Shown piece after piece: positions 32,654 through 41,766 of a DNA stretch of 64,000 nt. The first letter of the stretch is position 1; each line of letters opens with the position of its first letter. Location of the stretch: assembly GCF_014653695.1 (NCBI RefSeq), contig NZ_BNAR01000003.1, positions 186,001 to 250,000 on the forward strand, given 5' to 3'. The DNA comes from Lentzea cavernae. GTDB taxonomy: Bacteria > Actinomycetota > Actinomycetes > Mycobacteriales > Pseudonocardiaceae. The notes under the pieces are model-generated. The model was not told the DNA's origin. It saw nothing but the letters and a program-made list of their open reading frames with translations, and made no database searches. Both the position numbers and the translations under genes were made by a program.

Positions 32654-34915
32654 CTAGGCCTTCGCCTTGTCCTCGTCCGGCAACGGCGTGCCGGTCGGGA
32701 CCTCGTCGGTCGGCGTGTCCGCCTTCTCGGCGCCGCGCTTCACGGACTCCAGCAGCATCTGCGCCACGTCCACGACCTCGACGTGCGCACCGGCCTGGCC
32801 GTCGGACTGACGCGCGGTCACGCCGTCGGTCAGCATCACGCGGCAGAACGGGCAGCCGGTCGCGATCTTCGACGGCGCGGTGGACAGCGCCTCGTCCACG
32901 CGGTCGACGTTGATGCGCTTGCCGATCCGCTCCTCCATCCACATGCGGGCGCCACCGGCACCACAGCACATGGAGCGCTCTTCGTGGCGCGGCATCTCGC
33001 GCAGCTTCGCGCCCGACGCCCCGATGAGTTCACGCGGTGCTTCGTAGATCTTGTTGTGACGGCCCAGGTAGCACGGGTCGTGGTACGTGACGTCCTCGGT
33101 GACCGGCGCGACCGGCACCAGGCGGCGTTCGCGCACCAGCTTGTTGAGCAGCTGCGTGTGGTGCACGACCTCGTACGTGCCACCGACCTGCGGGTACTCG
33201 TTCGCGAGCGTGTTGAAGCAGTGCGCACACGTCACGACGATCTTGCGCTGACCGGCGGGCCGGTCCTCGAACACCGAGTTGAGCACCTCGACGTTCTGCT
33301 GCGCGAGCATCTGGAACAGGAACTCGTTGCCGGCGCGGCGGGCCGGGTCACCGGTGCAGGTCTCCTCCGGGCCGAGCACCGTGTACTTCACGTCCGCGGT
33401 GTGCAGCAGCTCGGCGACGGCGCGCGTGGTCTTCTTCGCGCGGTCCTCGAACGCGCCGGCGCAGCCGACCCAGAACAGGTACTCCGCGTCGCCCAGGTCG
33501 CCGTCGAACACCGGCACCTCGAACTCGAGGCCCTCGGTCCACGCCAGGCGGTCCTTGGAGTTCTGGCCCCACGGGTTGCCCTTGTTCTCCAGGTTCTTGA
33601 ACATGCCGCCGAGCTCGGTCGGGAAGTTCGACTCGATCAGCACCTGGTAGCGGCGCATGTCGACGATGTGGTCGACGTGCTCGATGTCCACCGGGCACTG
33701 CTCGACGCACGCGCCGCAGGTCGTGCAGGACCACAGCACCTCGGGGTCGATGACGCCCAGCTCGTCGGGACCGCCGACCAGCGGGCGCTCCGACTCGGCC
33801 ATCGCCAGCACGTCGATCGACTCGAGGCGCTTCTTGTAGTCCTCGTACTTGTCCTCGGTCAGGCCGACCTCGTCGCCCGCCATGTCGCGCGAGCCGCCGG
33901 CCAGCAGGTACGGCGCCTTGGCGTAGGCGTGGTCGCGCAGCTGCGTGATGACGAGCTTGGGGGACAACGGCTTGGCGGTGTTCCAGGCGGGGCACTGCGA
34001 CTGGCAGCGGCCGCACTCGGTGCAGGTGGAGAAGTCGAGCCAGCCCTTCCAGCTGAAGTCCTCGACCTTGCCGACGCCGAACACGTCCTTGTCCGGGTCG
34101 GCCTCCTCCAGGTCCAGCACCTTGCCGCCGGACATCATCGGCTTCAGCGCGCCCAGGGCGACGCCACCGTCGTCCTCGCGCTTGAAGTAGATGTTGAAGA
34201 ACGCCGAGAACCGGTGCCAGGCGACACCCATCGTGAGGTTGCGGCCGACCACGACCAGCCAGATCATGCCGCTCAGCAGCTTGACCAGCGCCATCACCGA
34301 CACCCAGATGGGCGTGGACGGCAGGATCTGCGCGAGCGGCTGGGTCACGAACGACGTCCACAGCGGCGCGGACTCGAGGCCGCTCGACTGCTTGAACGCC
34401 TTGACCATCAGGATGCCGACGCCCTCGATGACGACGACGGCCTCGACGAAGTACGCGGACTTGAAGTCCGACCCCTGGAACCGGGAGACCCGGTCGGCGC
34501 GGCGCGGGTGGTTGCGCTGGCGGATGACCGCCAGGGCCACACCACCGACGACGGTGCCGAGGCCCAGCAGCTCGACCAGCAGCAGCCAGACCGACCACGT
34601 GCCGATGATCGGCCAGTGGAAGTGCGGGTCGAACACCTCGCCGTACGCCTCGAACAGCACCGCGGAGCCGATGAGGAAGCCCCACATCACCATCCAGTGC
34701 CACGGGGCGACCGAGCGGAACTTCGCCATTCTGGTGTGCGCGACGAACTCGACGATCATCGTCTTCATGCGCGGCACGAACGGCCCGAAGCGGGTGCCGT
34801 CCGGCTGGCCGAGCCGGATGATCTTGATTTGCTTCATCACGCCGGCGACGAACACGCCCCAGGCGACGACGCTCACCGCCACGGCGACGAGTCCGAGAAC
34901 CAGCTGGAGGGTCAT
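32654..34915 (-). CDS. Membrane (Fe-S)-binding oxidoreductase, Rv0338c/HdrD-like
   Basis: The 753-residue protein starts with about five to six membrane helices resembling NarI-type cytochrome b subunits, followed by two 4Fe-4S motifs beginning at Cys298 (CTECGRCQSQCP) and Cys397 (CTTCGACVEQCP), then two CCG (heterodisulfide-reductase-type) cysteine domains with DPCYLGRHNKIY and MCCGAGGARMWMEE. Length and order fit M. tuberculosis Rv0338c. Such proteins take electrons, probably from electron-transfer flavoprotein or acyl-CoA oxidation, to the quinone pool; that role is inferred. A perfect TTACT-N4-AGTAA palindrome overlaps its promoter, linking it to fadE5 and the thiolase. Confidence 0.9.
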   Translation of the reverse strand: MTLQLVLGLVAVAVSVVAWGVFVAGVMKQIKIIRLGQPDGTRFGPFVPRMKTMIVEFVAHTRMAKFRSVAPWHWMVMWGFLIGSAVLFEAYGEVFDPHFHWPIIGTWSVWLLLVELLGLGTVVGGVALAVIRQRNHPRRADRVSRFQGSDFKSAYFVEAVVVIEGVGILMVKAFKQSSGLESAPLWTSFVTQPLAQILPSTPIWVSVMALVKLLSGMIWLVVVGRNLTMGVAWHRFSAFFNIYFKREDDGGVALGALKPMMSGGKVLDLEEADPDKDVFGVGKVEDFSWKGWLDFSTCTECGRCQSQCPAWNTAKPLSPKLVITQLRDHAYAKAPYLLAGGSRDMAGDEVGLTEDKYEDYKKRLESIDVLAMAESERPLVGGPDELGVIDPEVLWSCTTCGACVEQCPVDIEHVDHIVDMRRYQVLIESNFPTELGGMFKNLENKGNPWGQNSKDRLAWTEGLEFEVPVFDGDLGDAEYLFWVGCAGAFEDRAKKTTRAVAELLHTADVKYTVLGPEETCTGDPARRAGNEFLFQMLAQQNVEVLNSVFEDRPAGQRKIVVTCAHCFNTLANEYPQVGGTYEVVHHTQLLNKLVRERRLVPVAPVTEDVTYHDPCYLGRHNKIYEAPRELIGASGAKLREMPRHEERSMCCGAGGARMWMEERIGKRINVDRVDEALSTAPSKIATGCPFCRVMLTDGVTARQSDGQAGAHVEVVDVAQMLLESVKRGAEKADTPTDEVPTGTPLPDEDKAKA

Positions 34916-34933
34916 GGCGGGAGTCTAGGCCAC

Positions 34934-34949
34934 GTTACTGATCAGTAAC
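34934..34949. promoter_or_regulatory. Perfect operator GTTACTGATCAGTAAC
   Basis: This 16-bp perfect palindrome lies 19-34 bp upstream of the iron-sulfur oxidoreductase start. Reading from it toward the gene, a TAGACT hexamer six bases before the ATG fits a leaderless promoter, so a bound protein would block the -35 region. The TTACT-N4-AGTAA core is the cleanest copy of the element also found before the thiolase and fadE5. Confidence 0.7.
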
Positions 34950-35016
34950 CACTTGGACGTGGCCGGTGTCTCTCCACGTACCGGTCAAGTAGCCAGAAGT
35001 TGATCAAAAACTTATG

Positions 35017-35032
35017 GAACACTTGTTCAAGT
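35017..35032. promoter_or_regulatory. Nested palindromes before the SMR/tetR pair
   Basis: GAACACTTGTTC (GAAC-N4-GTTC) overlaps ACTTGTTCAAGT (ACTTG-N2-CAAGT). TCAAGTAG recurs 42 bp upstream at 34985-34992. The site lies about 30 bp before the exporter start and is a likely target of the cotranscribed TetR protein. Confidence 0.5.
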
Positions 35033-35060
35033 AGTGGGCTCGAACCTCCGGAGGGTCGCC

Positions 35061-35384
35061 GTGTTGTACCTCTACCTCGCCGCGGCGATCGTGGCCGAGA
35101 TCGCCGCCACCGTGTCGTTGAAGCTGTCCGAGGGCTTCAGCCGGCTGTGGCCGTCCGTGATCGTCGTCGTCGGATACGCCATCGCCTTCACCGCACTTTC
35201 GCGCGCGTTGAAGTTGGGTATGCCCGTGGGCGTCGCCTACGCCGTATGGTCTGCCATCGGTGTCGCTGCCGTCGCGATCATCGGCTGGAAGTTCCTCGGC
35301 GAAACCCTCAACCCCACGATGGTCGTCGGACTGGTCCTGATCATCGGAGGCGTGGTGACGCTCGAACTCGGGAGGACGCACTGA
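35061..35384 (+). CDS. Small multidrug resistance (SMR) transporter
   Basis: The 107-residue protein has the four helices of SMR exporters and the essential membrane acid Glu13 in IVAEIAAT, followed by the family segments YAIAFTALSRALK and AYAVWSAIG. Homologues exchange protons for lipophilic cations; some related proteins export guanidinium. The GTG start follows GGAGGG. It is encoded as a single gene, so a homodimer is expected. A TetR gene follows after 8 bp. Confidence 0.9.
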   Translation: MLYLYLAAAIVAEIAATVSLKLSEGFSRLWPSVIVVVGYAIAFTALSRALKLGMPVGVAYAVWSAIGVAAVAIIGWKFLGETLNPTMVVGLVLIIGGVVTLELGRTH

Positions 35385-35392
35385 CCGCGGTA

Positions 35393-35968
35393 GTGGAGCA
35401 CCAGAAGGTCGACGGCCGCAAAGCGCGCGGCGAGAAGAAGCGGCGCGCCATCGTCGAGGCCACCCTGCGCGTGATCGAACGCGACGGCGTCGCCGGTGTG
35501 ACGCACCGCAGCGTCGCCCGTGAGGCCGACGTGCCGACAACGGCACCCACCTACTACTTCGCGACGCTCGACGACCTGTTGATCGCCACGCTGCTGTGGT
35601 CGGCCGAAGAGCTGTGCAACGACATGCTGAAGGTCGTCGCGAGCGGCTCCGCGCGGGAGATCGCGCGGTGCCTGGCGGAGGCGGTCGACGAGAACCGCGG
35701 CCGCACGCTCGCCGAGTACGAGCTGTACCTGCTGGCGGGCCGCCGTCCCGAGCTGAAGCCCGCCGCGCGCCGGTGGCTCGACCTGGCCGTGGAGCTGGCG
35801 GACCCGGCGGACCCCGTCGGCTTCAGGGCGTTCCTCGCGGCCGTCGACGGGCTGCTGCTCCAGGGACTGATCGCCGACGTTGCTCCGAACGAGGCGGAAC
35901 TGGAGCCAATCGTGTCCTTCTTGATCCGCGGCCGCGACGATTTCACGGCCGTCCCGCGGGAAGAATGA
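35393..35968 (+). CDS. TetR-family regulator of the SMR operon
   Basis: The 191-residue protein has a TetR HTH (VTHRSVAREADVPTTAPTYYF) and a helical C-terminal domain. There is no ATG; the GTG giving VEHQKVDGRKARG is the only conventional start after the SMR stop, although a ribosome site GGAGG sits better for a CTG at 35381. It probably represses the operon it belongs to through the palindromes at 35017-35032. The next gene begins four bases after its stop. Confidence 0.85.
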   Translation: MEHQKVDGRKARGEKKRRAIVEATLRVIERDGVAGVTHRSVAREADVPTTAPTYYFATLDDLLIATLLWSAEELCNDMLKVVASGSAREIARCLAEAVDENRGRTLAEYELYLLAGRRPELKPAARRWLDLAVELADPADPVGFRAFLAAVDGLLLQGLIADVAPNEAELEPIVSFLIRGRDDFTAVPREE

Positions 35969-35972
35969 GGCC

Positions 35973-36527
35973 ATGAAGTTCGCGCGAGAGGTGTCCGGCA
36001 TCAGCCACGGGGTGAGCCTGGGGCTGCTCGCCGCGCTCTACGTGCGCGACTCGCTGGCGTTGTCGGTCGACGTCGAGCCGCACGTGCCGGGCCTGGACCC
36101 GTCCCTGCCGGTGCAGGTGCCGCTGGGCACCGACCGCGCCGCGGTGACCGCCGAGTGGCCGGGCTGGTGGGCCGACGCGCTCGACGCGTGCTCGCGCGGA
36201 GCCGACCCCGCGACGCCCGAGGACGCCGAGGCCCTGCTGACCCGGCCGGCCAGCCGAGCCGCCGTGCTCGCGCTGAAGCCGGGCATCGAGCAGCTGCACC
36301 GGGTGCAGAGCCCCGCCGCGCTGCCGATCGGCGACGTGCTGGGCGGCATCGAGTCGCGCATCGGCCGGTGGGCGCAGAGCGTGGAGCTGCACATCGCCGA
36401 GGTGCCGGTCGACGGCCTGCTGTGGGAACGCATCGCGCCCGCGCACGTGCTGGCGTCCACGCGCTTCCTGAACGACCCGCGGCGCACGGCCCCGGCGTTG
36501 CGCGCGGTGCTCGAAGACCTCGCCTGA
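35973..36527 (+). CDS. Hypothetical protein (184 aa)
   Basis: A soluble, mainly helical protein, MKFAREVSGISHGVSLGLLAALYVRDSLALS at the N-terminus in two pieces, then Pro-, Trp- and Asp-containing loops (AEWPGWWADALDACSRG) and a C-terminal helical half ending LRAVLEDLA. No domain recognised. It starts four bases after the TetR stop, so it is probably the third gene of the SMR/tetR operon. Confidence 0.7.
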   Translation: MKFAREVSGISHGVSLGLLAALYVRDSLALSVDVEPHVPGLDPSLPVQVPLGTDRAAVTAEWPGWWADALDACSRGADPATPEDAEALLTRPASRAAVLALKPGIEQLHRVQSPAALPIGDVLGGIESRIGRWAQSVELHIAEVPVDGLLWERIAPAHVLASTRFLNDPRRTAPALRAVLEDLA

Positions 36528-36609
36528 GGGCCGGGTAGGGACAGCCCCACCCCGCCTTCGGGGGCTTGCAGCCGTGTAGCCGGGCCGCGCCACCTCTAGC
36601 TTTGTCCTC

Positions 36610-37452
36610 ATGATGAGGACGGCGCTGGTGGCGTTGGTGGTGGGGGCGGTGGTCACGGTGTCGACCGGCTGTGGCATCCGCATCATGAAGTACGAGTTCT
36701 CCGACGACCACGTCGTCGCGGAGAAGTACACGTCTGTGCGGGTGCGCAGCGACGACGACTCGGGGGACGTGACGATCCGGTACCAGGAGGGGCTGGCCGA
36801 GACGAAGATCCACCGCATCGTCGAGCACGCGAAGGACAACAAGCCGTCGGGGGTCGCGCACCGCGTCGAAGGGGACACGCTGGTGCTGGACGGTTGCGGC
36901 CGGAACTGCGAGATCGACTACGTGGTCCTGGTGCCGAGTGCGGCCATCTCCGTCGTGGGGGACGTCGGGTCGGGCGACGCGATCTTCGAGGGACTGGCGT
37001 CGATCGACTTCAAGACCGGCTCCGGCAAGGTCATCACCCGGGACATCGCGGGGGACGTCAAGGTGAAGGCGGGCTCCGGTGACCTCGAGGCGCGCAGGGT
37101 GGGCGGCACCCTGACGTCGGACCTCGGCTCCGGCGACATCGAACTGGACGCGGTGAAGGGCAAGGTGCTCGCCCACACGGCGTCGGGCAACATCAACGGC
37201 ACGGCGCTGGGCAGCGAGGTCATCGCGGACGCGGGCTCCGGCCGGATCGACCTGAGGCTGACGGACGCGAAGCCGGTGCGGGCCAACAGCGGTTCCGGTG
37301 ACGTCACCGTCCGCATGCCGGGAGGTCCGTACAAGGTCACCGGCATGTCGGGCAGCGGCGACCGCAGGATCCACGTCGCGACCGACCCGAACGCGCAGAA
37401 CGAGCTCAACCTCTCCACCGGTTCCGGTGACGTCGAGGTGTTCGCCATCTGA
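36610..37452 (+). CDS. DUF4097 (putative adhesin) lipoprotein-like protein
   Basis: The 280-residue protein has an N-terminal signal ending in STGC (Cys21), a weak lipobox because the -3 residue is Ser, followed by DUF4097 beta-helix repeats in which GSGDV/SGD turns recur (DSGDVT, GSGDAI, GSGKVI, GSGDLE, GSGDIE, GSGDVT, GSGDVE). These folds act as cell-surface or putative adhesin modules, and some are linked to envelope-stress systems. Exported location is inferred. It ends before a terminator that insulates the dnaK operon. Confidence 0.82.
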   Translation: MMRTALVALVVGAVVTVSTGCGIRIMKYEFSDDHVVAEKYTSVRVRSDDDSGDVTIRYQEGLAETKIHRIVEHAKDNKPSGVAHRVEGDTLVLDGCGRNCEIDYVVLVPSAAISVVGDVGSGDAIFEGLASIDFKTGSGKVITRDIAGDVKVKAGSGDLEARRVGGTLTSDLGSGDIELDAVKGKVLAHTASGNINGTALGSEVIADAGSGRIDLRLTDAKPVRANSGSGDVTVRMPGGPYKVTGMSGSGDRRIHVATDPNAQNELNLSTGSGDVEVFAI

Positions 37453-37467
37453 AGCAGGGGGATGTGT

Positions 37468-37500
37468 CGAGGGCCACTCCACAAGGGGTGGCCCTCGTCG
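37468..37500 (+). terminator. Terminator upstream of the dnaK operon
   Basis: A 13-bp stem with one mismatch (CGAGGGCCACTCC / GGGGTGGCCCTCG) and a 4-base loop closes the DUF4097 unit. No long T run follows. Confidence 0.6.
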
Positions 37501-37550
37501 CGTTGTGAGGGAACAAGCAGACTTTCCCGGCCGTTAGGAGAGTCAGAAAG

Positions 37551-37571
37551 CTTGAGTCGGGTAGGCTCAAG
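37551..37571. promoter_or_regulatory. HAIR operator 1 (HspR site) of dnaK
   Basis: CTTGAGT, seven bases, GCTCAAG: a near-perfect match to the HspR-associated inverted repeat CTTGAGT-N7-ACTCAAG. It lies 63-83 bp before the dnaK ATG. Confidence 0.93.
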
Positions 37572-37589
37572 GTTGAGCGGGATGGCAAA

Positions 37590-37610
37590 CTTGAGCCAGC
37601 AACGCTCAAC
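37590..37610. promoter_or_regulatory. HAIR operator 2 (HspR site) of dnaK
   Basis: CTTGAGC, seven bases, GCTCAAC, 39 bp downstream of the first copy. A third half-site GTTGAGC (37572-37578) lies between them. Multiple HAIR copies in front of dnaK are known from Streptomyces. Confidence 0.9.
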
Positions 37611-37633
37611 AAGTACTAGCGAAGGGATCTCCA

Positions 37634-39508
37634 ATGGCGCGTGCAGTCGGCATCGACCTTGGGACGACCAACTCGGTCGTCGCTGTCCTCGAAGGCGGTG
37701 AGCCGACGGTCATCGCCAACTCGGAGGGCTCGAGGACCACCCCGTCCATCGTCGCGTTCGCCAAGAACGGCGAGGTCCTCGTGGGTCAGCCCGCGAAGAA
37801 CCAGGCCGTCACCAACGTCGACCGCACCATCCGGTCGGTCAAGCGCCACGTCGGCACCACCTGGCAGACCGACGAGGTCGACGGCAAGAAGTACACCTCG
37901 CAGGAGATCAGCGCGCGCGTGCTGATGAAGCTCAAGCGCGACGCCGAGGCGTACCTGGGCGAAGAGATCACCGACGCGGTCATCACCGTTCCGGCCTACT
38001 TCGAGGACGCGCAGCGCCAGGCCACCAAGGAGGCCGGCCAGATCGCGGGCCTCAACGTGCTCCGCATCGTCAACGAGCCGACCTCCGCCGCTCTGGCGTA
38101 CGGCCTCGACAAGGGCGAGAAGGAGCAGACCATCCTGGTCTTCGACCTCGGTGGCGGCACGTTCGACGTCTCGCTGCTCGAGCTCGGCGACGGCGTGGTC
38201 GAGGTCCGTGCGACCTCCGGTGACAACCACCTCGGTGGCGACGACTGGGACCAGCGCGTCGTCGACTGGCTGGTCGAGCGCTTCAAGCAGGCCAACGGCA
38301 TCGACCTGACCAAGGACAAGATGGCGCTGCAGCGGATCCGCGAGGCCGCTGAGAAGGCGAAGATCGAGCTGTCCAGCTCGTCGCAGGCGTCGATCAACCT
38401 GCCGTACATCACGGTCGACGGTGACAAGAACCCGCTGTTCCTCGACGAGACGCTGTCGCGCGCCGAGTTCCAGCGCATCACCAACGACCTGCTCGAGCGC
38501 ACCCGCGCGCCGTTCAACAACGTGATCAAGGACGCCGGCGTCTCCGTCGGCGACATCGACCACGTCGTGCTCGTCGGTGGCTCGACCCGCATGCCCGCCG
38601 TCGCGGAGCTCGTCAAGGAGCTGACCGGCGGCCGTGAGCCCAACAAGGGCGTGAACCCGGACGAGGTCGTCGCCGTCGGCGCCGCCCTGCAGGCCGGTGT
38701 CCTCAAGGGCGAGGTCAAGGACGTCCTGCTGCTCGACGTCACCCCGCTGTCCCTCGGCATCGAGACCAAGGGCGGCATCATGACCAAGCTGATCGAGCGC
38801 AACACCACGATCCCGACGAAGCGCTCCGAGACCTTCACGACCGCGGACGACAACCAGCCGTCCGTGCAGATCCAGGTCTTCCAGGGCGAGCGCGAGATCG
38901 CGGCGCACAACAAGAAGCTCGGCATGTTCGAGCTGACCGGCCTGCCGCCCGCCCCCCGTGGCGTGCCGCAGATCGAGGTCACCTTCGACATCGACGCGAA
39001 CGGCATCGTCCACGTGTCGGCGAAGGACCTGGGCACCGGCAAGGAGCAGTCGATGACGATCACCGGTGGCTCCGCGCTGCCGAAGGACGACATCGACCGC
39101 ATGGTGAAGGACGCCGAGGCCCACGCGGAGGAGGACAAGCGCCGCCGCGAGGAGGCCGAGGTCCGCAACCAGGCCGAGACGCTCGTCTACCAGACGGAGA
39201 AGGTCGTCAAGGAGAACGACGACAAGCTCCCGGCCGAGATCAAGGACAAGGTCAACGCCGCGATCGCCGAGGCGACCGAGGCTCTCAAGGGCACCGACAT
39301 CGCCGCCATCAAGGCCGCGGTCGAGAAGCTCGCGACCGAGTCCCAGGCCATCGGCCAGGCGATCTACGCCAACGCTCCGGGTGCCGCCGGCGCCGAGGCC
39401 CCTGGTGCTGACGCGCCGGGTGCCGCCGGTGCGGGTGCCGGTGCCGGTGCGAAGAAGGACGACGACGTCGTCGACGCCGAGATCGTGGACGAGGACGAGA
39501 AGAAGTGA
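37634..39508 (+). CDS. dnaK: Chaperone DnaK (Hsp70)
   Basis: The 624-residue Hsp70 has the N-terminal ATPase ([12 protein letters not shown], the DLGGGTFD phosphate loop, LVGGSTRMP), a substrate-binding beta domain and a helical lid, ending in an Ala/Gly-rich linker and the acidic [15 protein letters not shown] tail typical of actinobacterial DnaK. It refolds client proteins with DnaJ and GrpE, and in actinobacteria also acts as HspR co-repressor. It is the first gene of the operon, with two HAIR sites upstream and a GAAGGGA ribosome site. Confidence 0.98.
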   Translation: MARAVGIDLGTTNSVVAVLEGGEPTVIANSEGSRTTPSIVAFAKNGEVLVGQPAKNQAVTNVDRTIRSVKRHVGTTWQTDEVDGKKYTSQEISARVLMKLKRDAEAYLGEEITDAVITVPAYFEDAQRQATKEAGQIAGLNVLRIVNEPTSAALAYGLDKGEKEQTILVFDLGGGTFDVSLLELGDGVVEVRATSGDNHLGGDDWDQRVVDWLVERFKQANGIDLTKDKMALQRIREAAEKAKIELSSSSQASINLPYITVDGDKNPLFLDETLSRAEFQRITNDLLERTRAPFNNVIKDAGVSVGDIDHVVLVGGSTRMPAVAELVKELTGGREPNKGVNPDEVVAVGAALQAGVLKGEVKDVLLLDVTPLSLGIETKGGIMTKLIERNTTIPTKRSETFTTADDNQPSVQIQVFQGEREIAAHNKKLGMFELTGLPPAPRGVPQIEVTFDIDANGIVHVSAKDLGTGKEQSMTITGGSALPKDDIDRMVKDAEAHAEEDKRRREEAEVRNQAETLVYQTEKVVKENDDKLPAEIKDKVNAAIAEATEALKGTDIAAIKAAVEKLATESQAIGQAIYANAPGAAGAEAPGADAPGAAGAGAGAGAKKDDDVVDAEIVDEDEKK

Positions 39509-40134
39509 CCGAACCGAGGCATGCCGCCCCTGACGAGGAGCAGCCTCAGGTCGTCGTGAACGACCGGCGCCGGATCGACCCCGAAACGGGCGACGTCCGG
39601 CCGCCGGCCCACGCGGCACCCGAGGAAGGCGCTCCGGTCTCCGAAGAGCCCCTGGTCGCCGAGGTCGTGGACGAGGTGGCCGCCGAGCTGAAGACCCAGC
39701 TCGACGAGCGCACCGCCGACCTGCAGCGGCTCACCGCCGAGTACGCGAACTACCGCAAGCGGGTGGAACGCGACCGGGAAGCGGTGATCACCAACGCGAA
39801 GGCGTCCGTCGCCTCCGAGCTGCTCTCGGTGCTGGACGACATCGAGCGGGCCGCCGCCCACGGCGACCTGACCGGTGCGTTCAAGGCCGTGGCGGACAAG
39901 CTCGTGTCCTCGTTGCAGAAGAGCGGCCTCGAGCCGTTCGCGCACGAGGGCGAGGCGTTCGACCCGTCGGTGCACGAGGCCGTGCAGCACAGCACGTCCC
40001 CGGACGTCGAAGGCCCGACCGTCACCGCCGTTCTGCGCCGTGGTTACACGTTCGGCGAGAAGCTCGTCCGGCCCGCGCTCGTCGCGGTGACCGACCACGA
40101 GCCCGCCGCCGCAACGCCGTCCGAGGAAGCCTGA
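39505..40134 (+). CDS. grpE: Nucleotide exchange factor GrpE
   Basis: The 209-residue protein has a disordered acidic N-terminus (1-55), the long coiled-coil helix ([19 protein letters not shown]) and a C-terminal beta domain ([22 protein letters not shown]). It releases ADP from DnaK. Its GTG start overlaps the dnaK stop in GTGA, so translation is coupled. Confidence 0.97.
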   Translation: MTEPRHAAPDEEQPQVVVNDRRRIDPETGDVRPPAHAAPEEGAPVSEEPLVAEVVDEVAAELKTQLDERTADLQRLTAEYANYRKRVERDREAVITNAKASVASELLSVLDDIERAAAHGDLTGAFKAVADKLVSSLQKSGLEPFAHEGEAFDPSVHEAVQHSTSPDVEGPTVTAVLRRGYTFGEKLVRPALVAVTDHEPAAATPSEEA

Positions 40135-40168
40135 GTTCTATTCCTCTAGGGGAAGGAGGAGCCGTCCG

Positions 40169-41332
40169 GTGAGTCAGAGGGACTGGATCGAGAAGGACTT
40201 CTACCGCGAGCTGGGCGTCTCCTCCGAGGCGTCCGCGGACGAGATCAAGAAGTCGTACCGCAAGCTCGCCCGCGAGCTGCACCCCGACGCAAATCCCGGT
40301 GACGCCAAGGCCGAGGCCCGCTTCAAGGCGGTCTCCGAGGCCTACGGCGTCCTGTCGGACGCGGCCAAGCGCAAGCAGTACGACGAGGCCCGCCGCCTGT
40401 TCGCGGGAGGCGGGGGTTTCCCCGGCTCCGGTGGCTTCGGCGCCGGCGGCTTCGACGTCAACGACCTGTTCGGCCGTGCCGCGCAGAACACCGGTGGCGG
40501 CGGCCTGGGCGACCTGCTCGGCGGCCTGTTCAACCGGCGCGGCGGCGCGTCACCCGGCTCGGCCACGCGCCCGCGCCGCGGTGAGGACGTCGAGACCGAC
40601 GTCCGCATCGACTTCACCGAGGCGGTGAAGGGGGCGACGGTGCCGTTGCGCCTGTCCTCTCCCGCCGCCTGCACGACCTGCAACGGTTCCGGTGCCAAGC
40701 CGGGCACCACGCCGCACCAGTGCGCGACGTGTTCGGGTTCCGGCCTGGTCACGCGCTCACAGGGCGCGTTCGCGTTCAGCGAGCCGTGCCGCGACTGCCG
40801 CGGCACCGGCAAGATCATCGACGACCCGTGCCCCGAGTGCGGTGGCGACGGCGTCAGCACCCGCACCCGCACGCTGACCGTGCGGATCCCGTCGGGAGTC
40901 GACGACGGCCAGCGGATACGCCTTGCGGGACAAGGCGAACCGGGGCGCAACGGTGGCCCGAACGGTGATCTGTTCGTGCGCGTGCACGTCAACCCGCACA
41001 GCGTGTTCGGCCGTCAGGGCAACGACCTGACGCTGACGGCGCCGATGACGTTCTCCGAGCTCGCGCTCGGGGCGACGTTGACCGTGCCGACGCTGGACGG
41101 CAAGGTGACCTTGAAGGTGCCCGCGGGCACCGCCTCCGGGCGAGTGCTGAGGGCACGGGGCAAGGGGATCACGAAGCGGGACGGGACCGCGGGAGATCTC
41201 CTGATCACCCTGGAGGTCGCGGTGCCGAACAACCTCTCGTCCGAGGCCCGCAAGGCCCTCGAGGCGTACGCCGGCGTGACGACGGACCACGACCCGCGCG
41301 GTGATCTGAACGCACTCCTTGAAGGGCGGTGA
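40169..41332 (+). CDS. dnaJ: Chaperone DnaJ
   Basis: The 387-residue protein contains a J domain with HPD at 38-40, a Gly/Phe-rich linker (about 78-125), four zinc-finger CxxCxGxG repeats starting at Cys168 and a C-terminal substrate domain. It delivers unfolded clients to DnaK and stimulates its ATPase. The GTG start follows GGAAGGAGGAG. It is the third gene of the heat-shock operon. Confidence 0.97.
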   Translation: MSQRDWIEKDFYRELGVSSEASADEIKKSYRKLARELHPDANPGDAKAEARFKAVSEAYGVLSDAAKRKQYDEARRLFAGGGGFPGSGGFGAGGFDVNDLFGRAAQNTGGGGLGDLLGGLFNRRGGASPGSATRPRRGEDVETDVRIDFTEAVKGATVPLRLSSPAACTTCNGSGAKPGTTPHQCATCSGSGLVTRSQGAFAFSEPCRDCRGTGKIIDDPCPECGGDGVSTRTRTLTVRIPSGVDDGQRIRLAGQGEPGRNGGPNGDLFVRVHVNPHSVFGRQGNDLTLTAPMTFSELALGATLTVPTLDGKVTLKVPAGTASGRVLRARGKGITKRDGTAGDLLITLEVAVPNNLSSEARKALEAYAGVTTDHDPRGDLNALLEGR

Positions 41333-41766
41333 GTTCGGTGGGTTTTCCGTTCCCTCCCGGGACTGATGAAGACACGCCGTTCTTCGTGATCTCGGTGGCG
41401 GCCCAGCTGTCGGGCCTGCACGCCCAGACCCTGCGGTCCTACGACCGGCTGGGCCTGGTCTCGCCGGGCCGCACCAACGGCGGCGGCCGCCGCTACTCCA
41501 TGCGCGACATCGTGCTGCTGCGCGAGGTCCAGCGCCTGTCGCAGGACGAGGGCGTGAACCTCGCCGGCATCAAGCGCATCATCGACCTGGAAAACCAGGT
41601 GGACGCTCTGCAGTCGCGGGTTGTAGAACTCCAGCAGGAACTCGCACAGGCCTTGGCGGCGGCCGATTCCACGGCCGCCGCGGTGCACGCTTCCTACCGT
41701 CGTGATCTCGTGCCGATCCGGCAGGAGACCGCCCTCGTCGTCTGGAAACCGAAGCCCCGCAAATGA
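41329..41766 (+). CDS. hspR: Heat-shock repressor HspR (MerR family)
   Basis: The 145-residue protein has a MerR-type HTH and wing (FVISVAAQLSGLHAQTLRSY, GGGRRYSMRDI) and a C-terminal coiled coil with a basic tail. HspR binds HAIR sites and represses dnaK and clpB operons, with DnaK as feedback partner. HAIR copies are visible at 37551, 37590 and 49530. The GTG start overlaps the dnaJ stop by 4 bp. Confidence 0.96.
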   Translation: MSSVGFPFPPGTDEDTPFFVISVAAQLSGLHAQTLRSYDRLGLVSPGRTNGGGRRYSMRDIVLLREVQRLSQDEGVNLAGIKRIIDLENQVDALQSRVVELQQELAQALAAADSTAAAVHASYRRDLVPIRQETALVVWKPKPRK

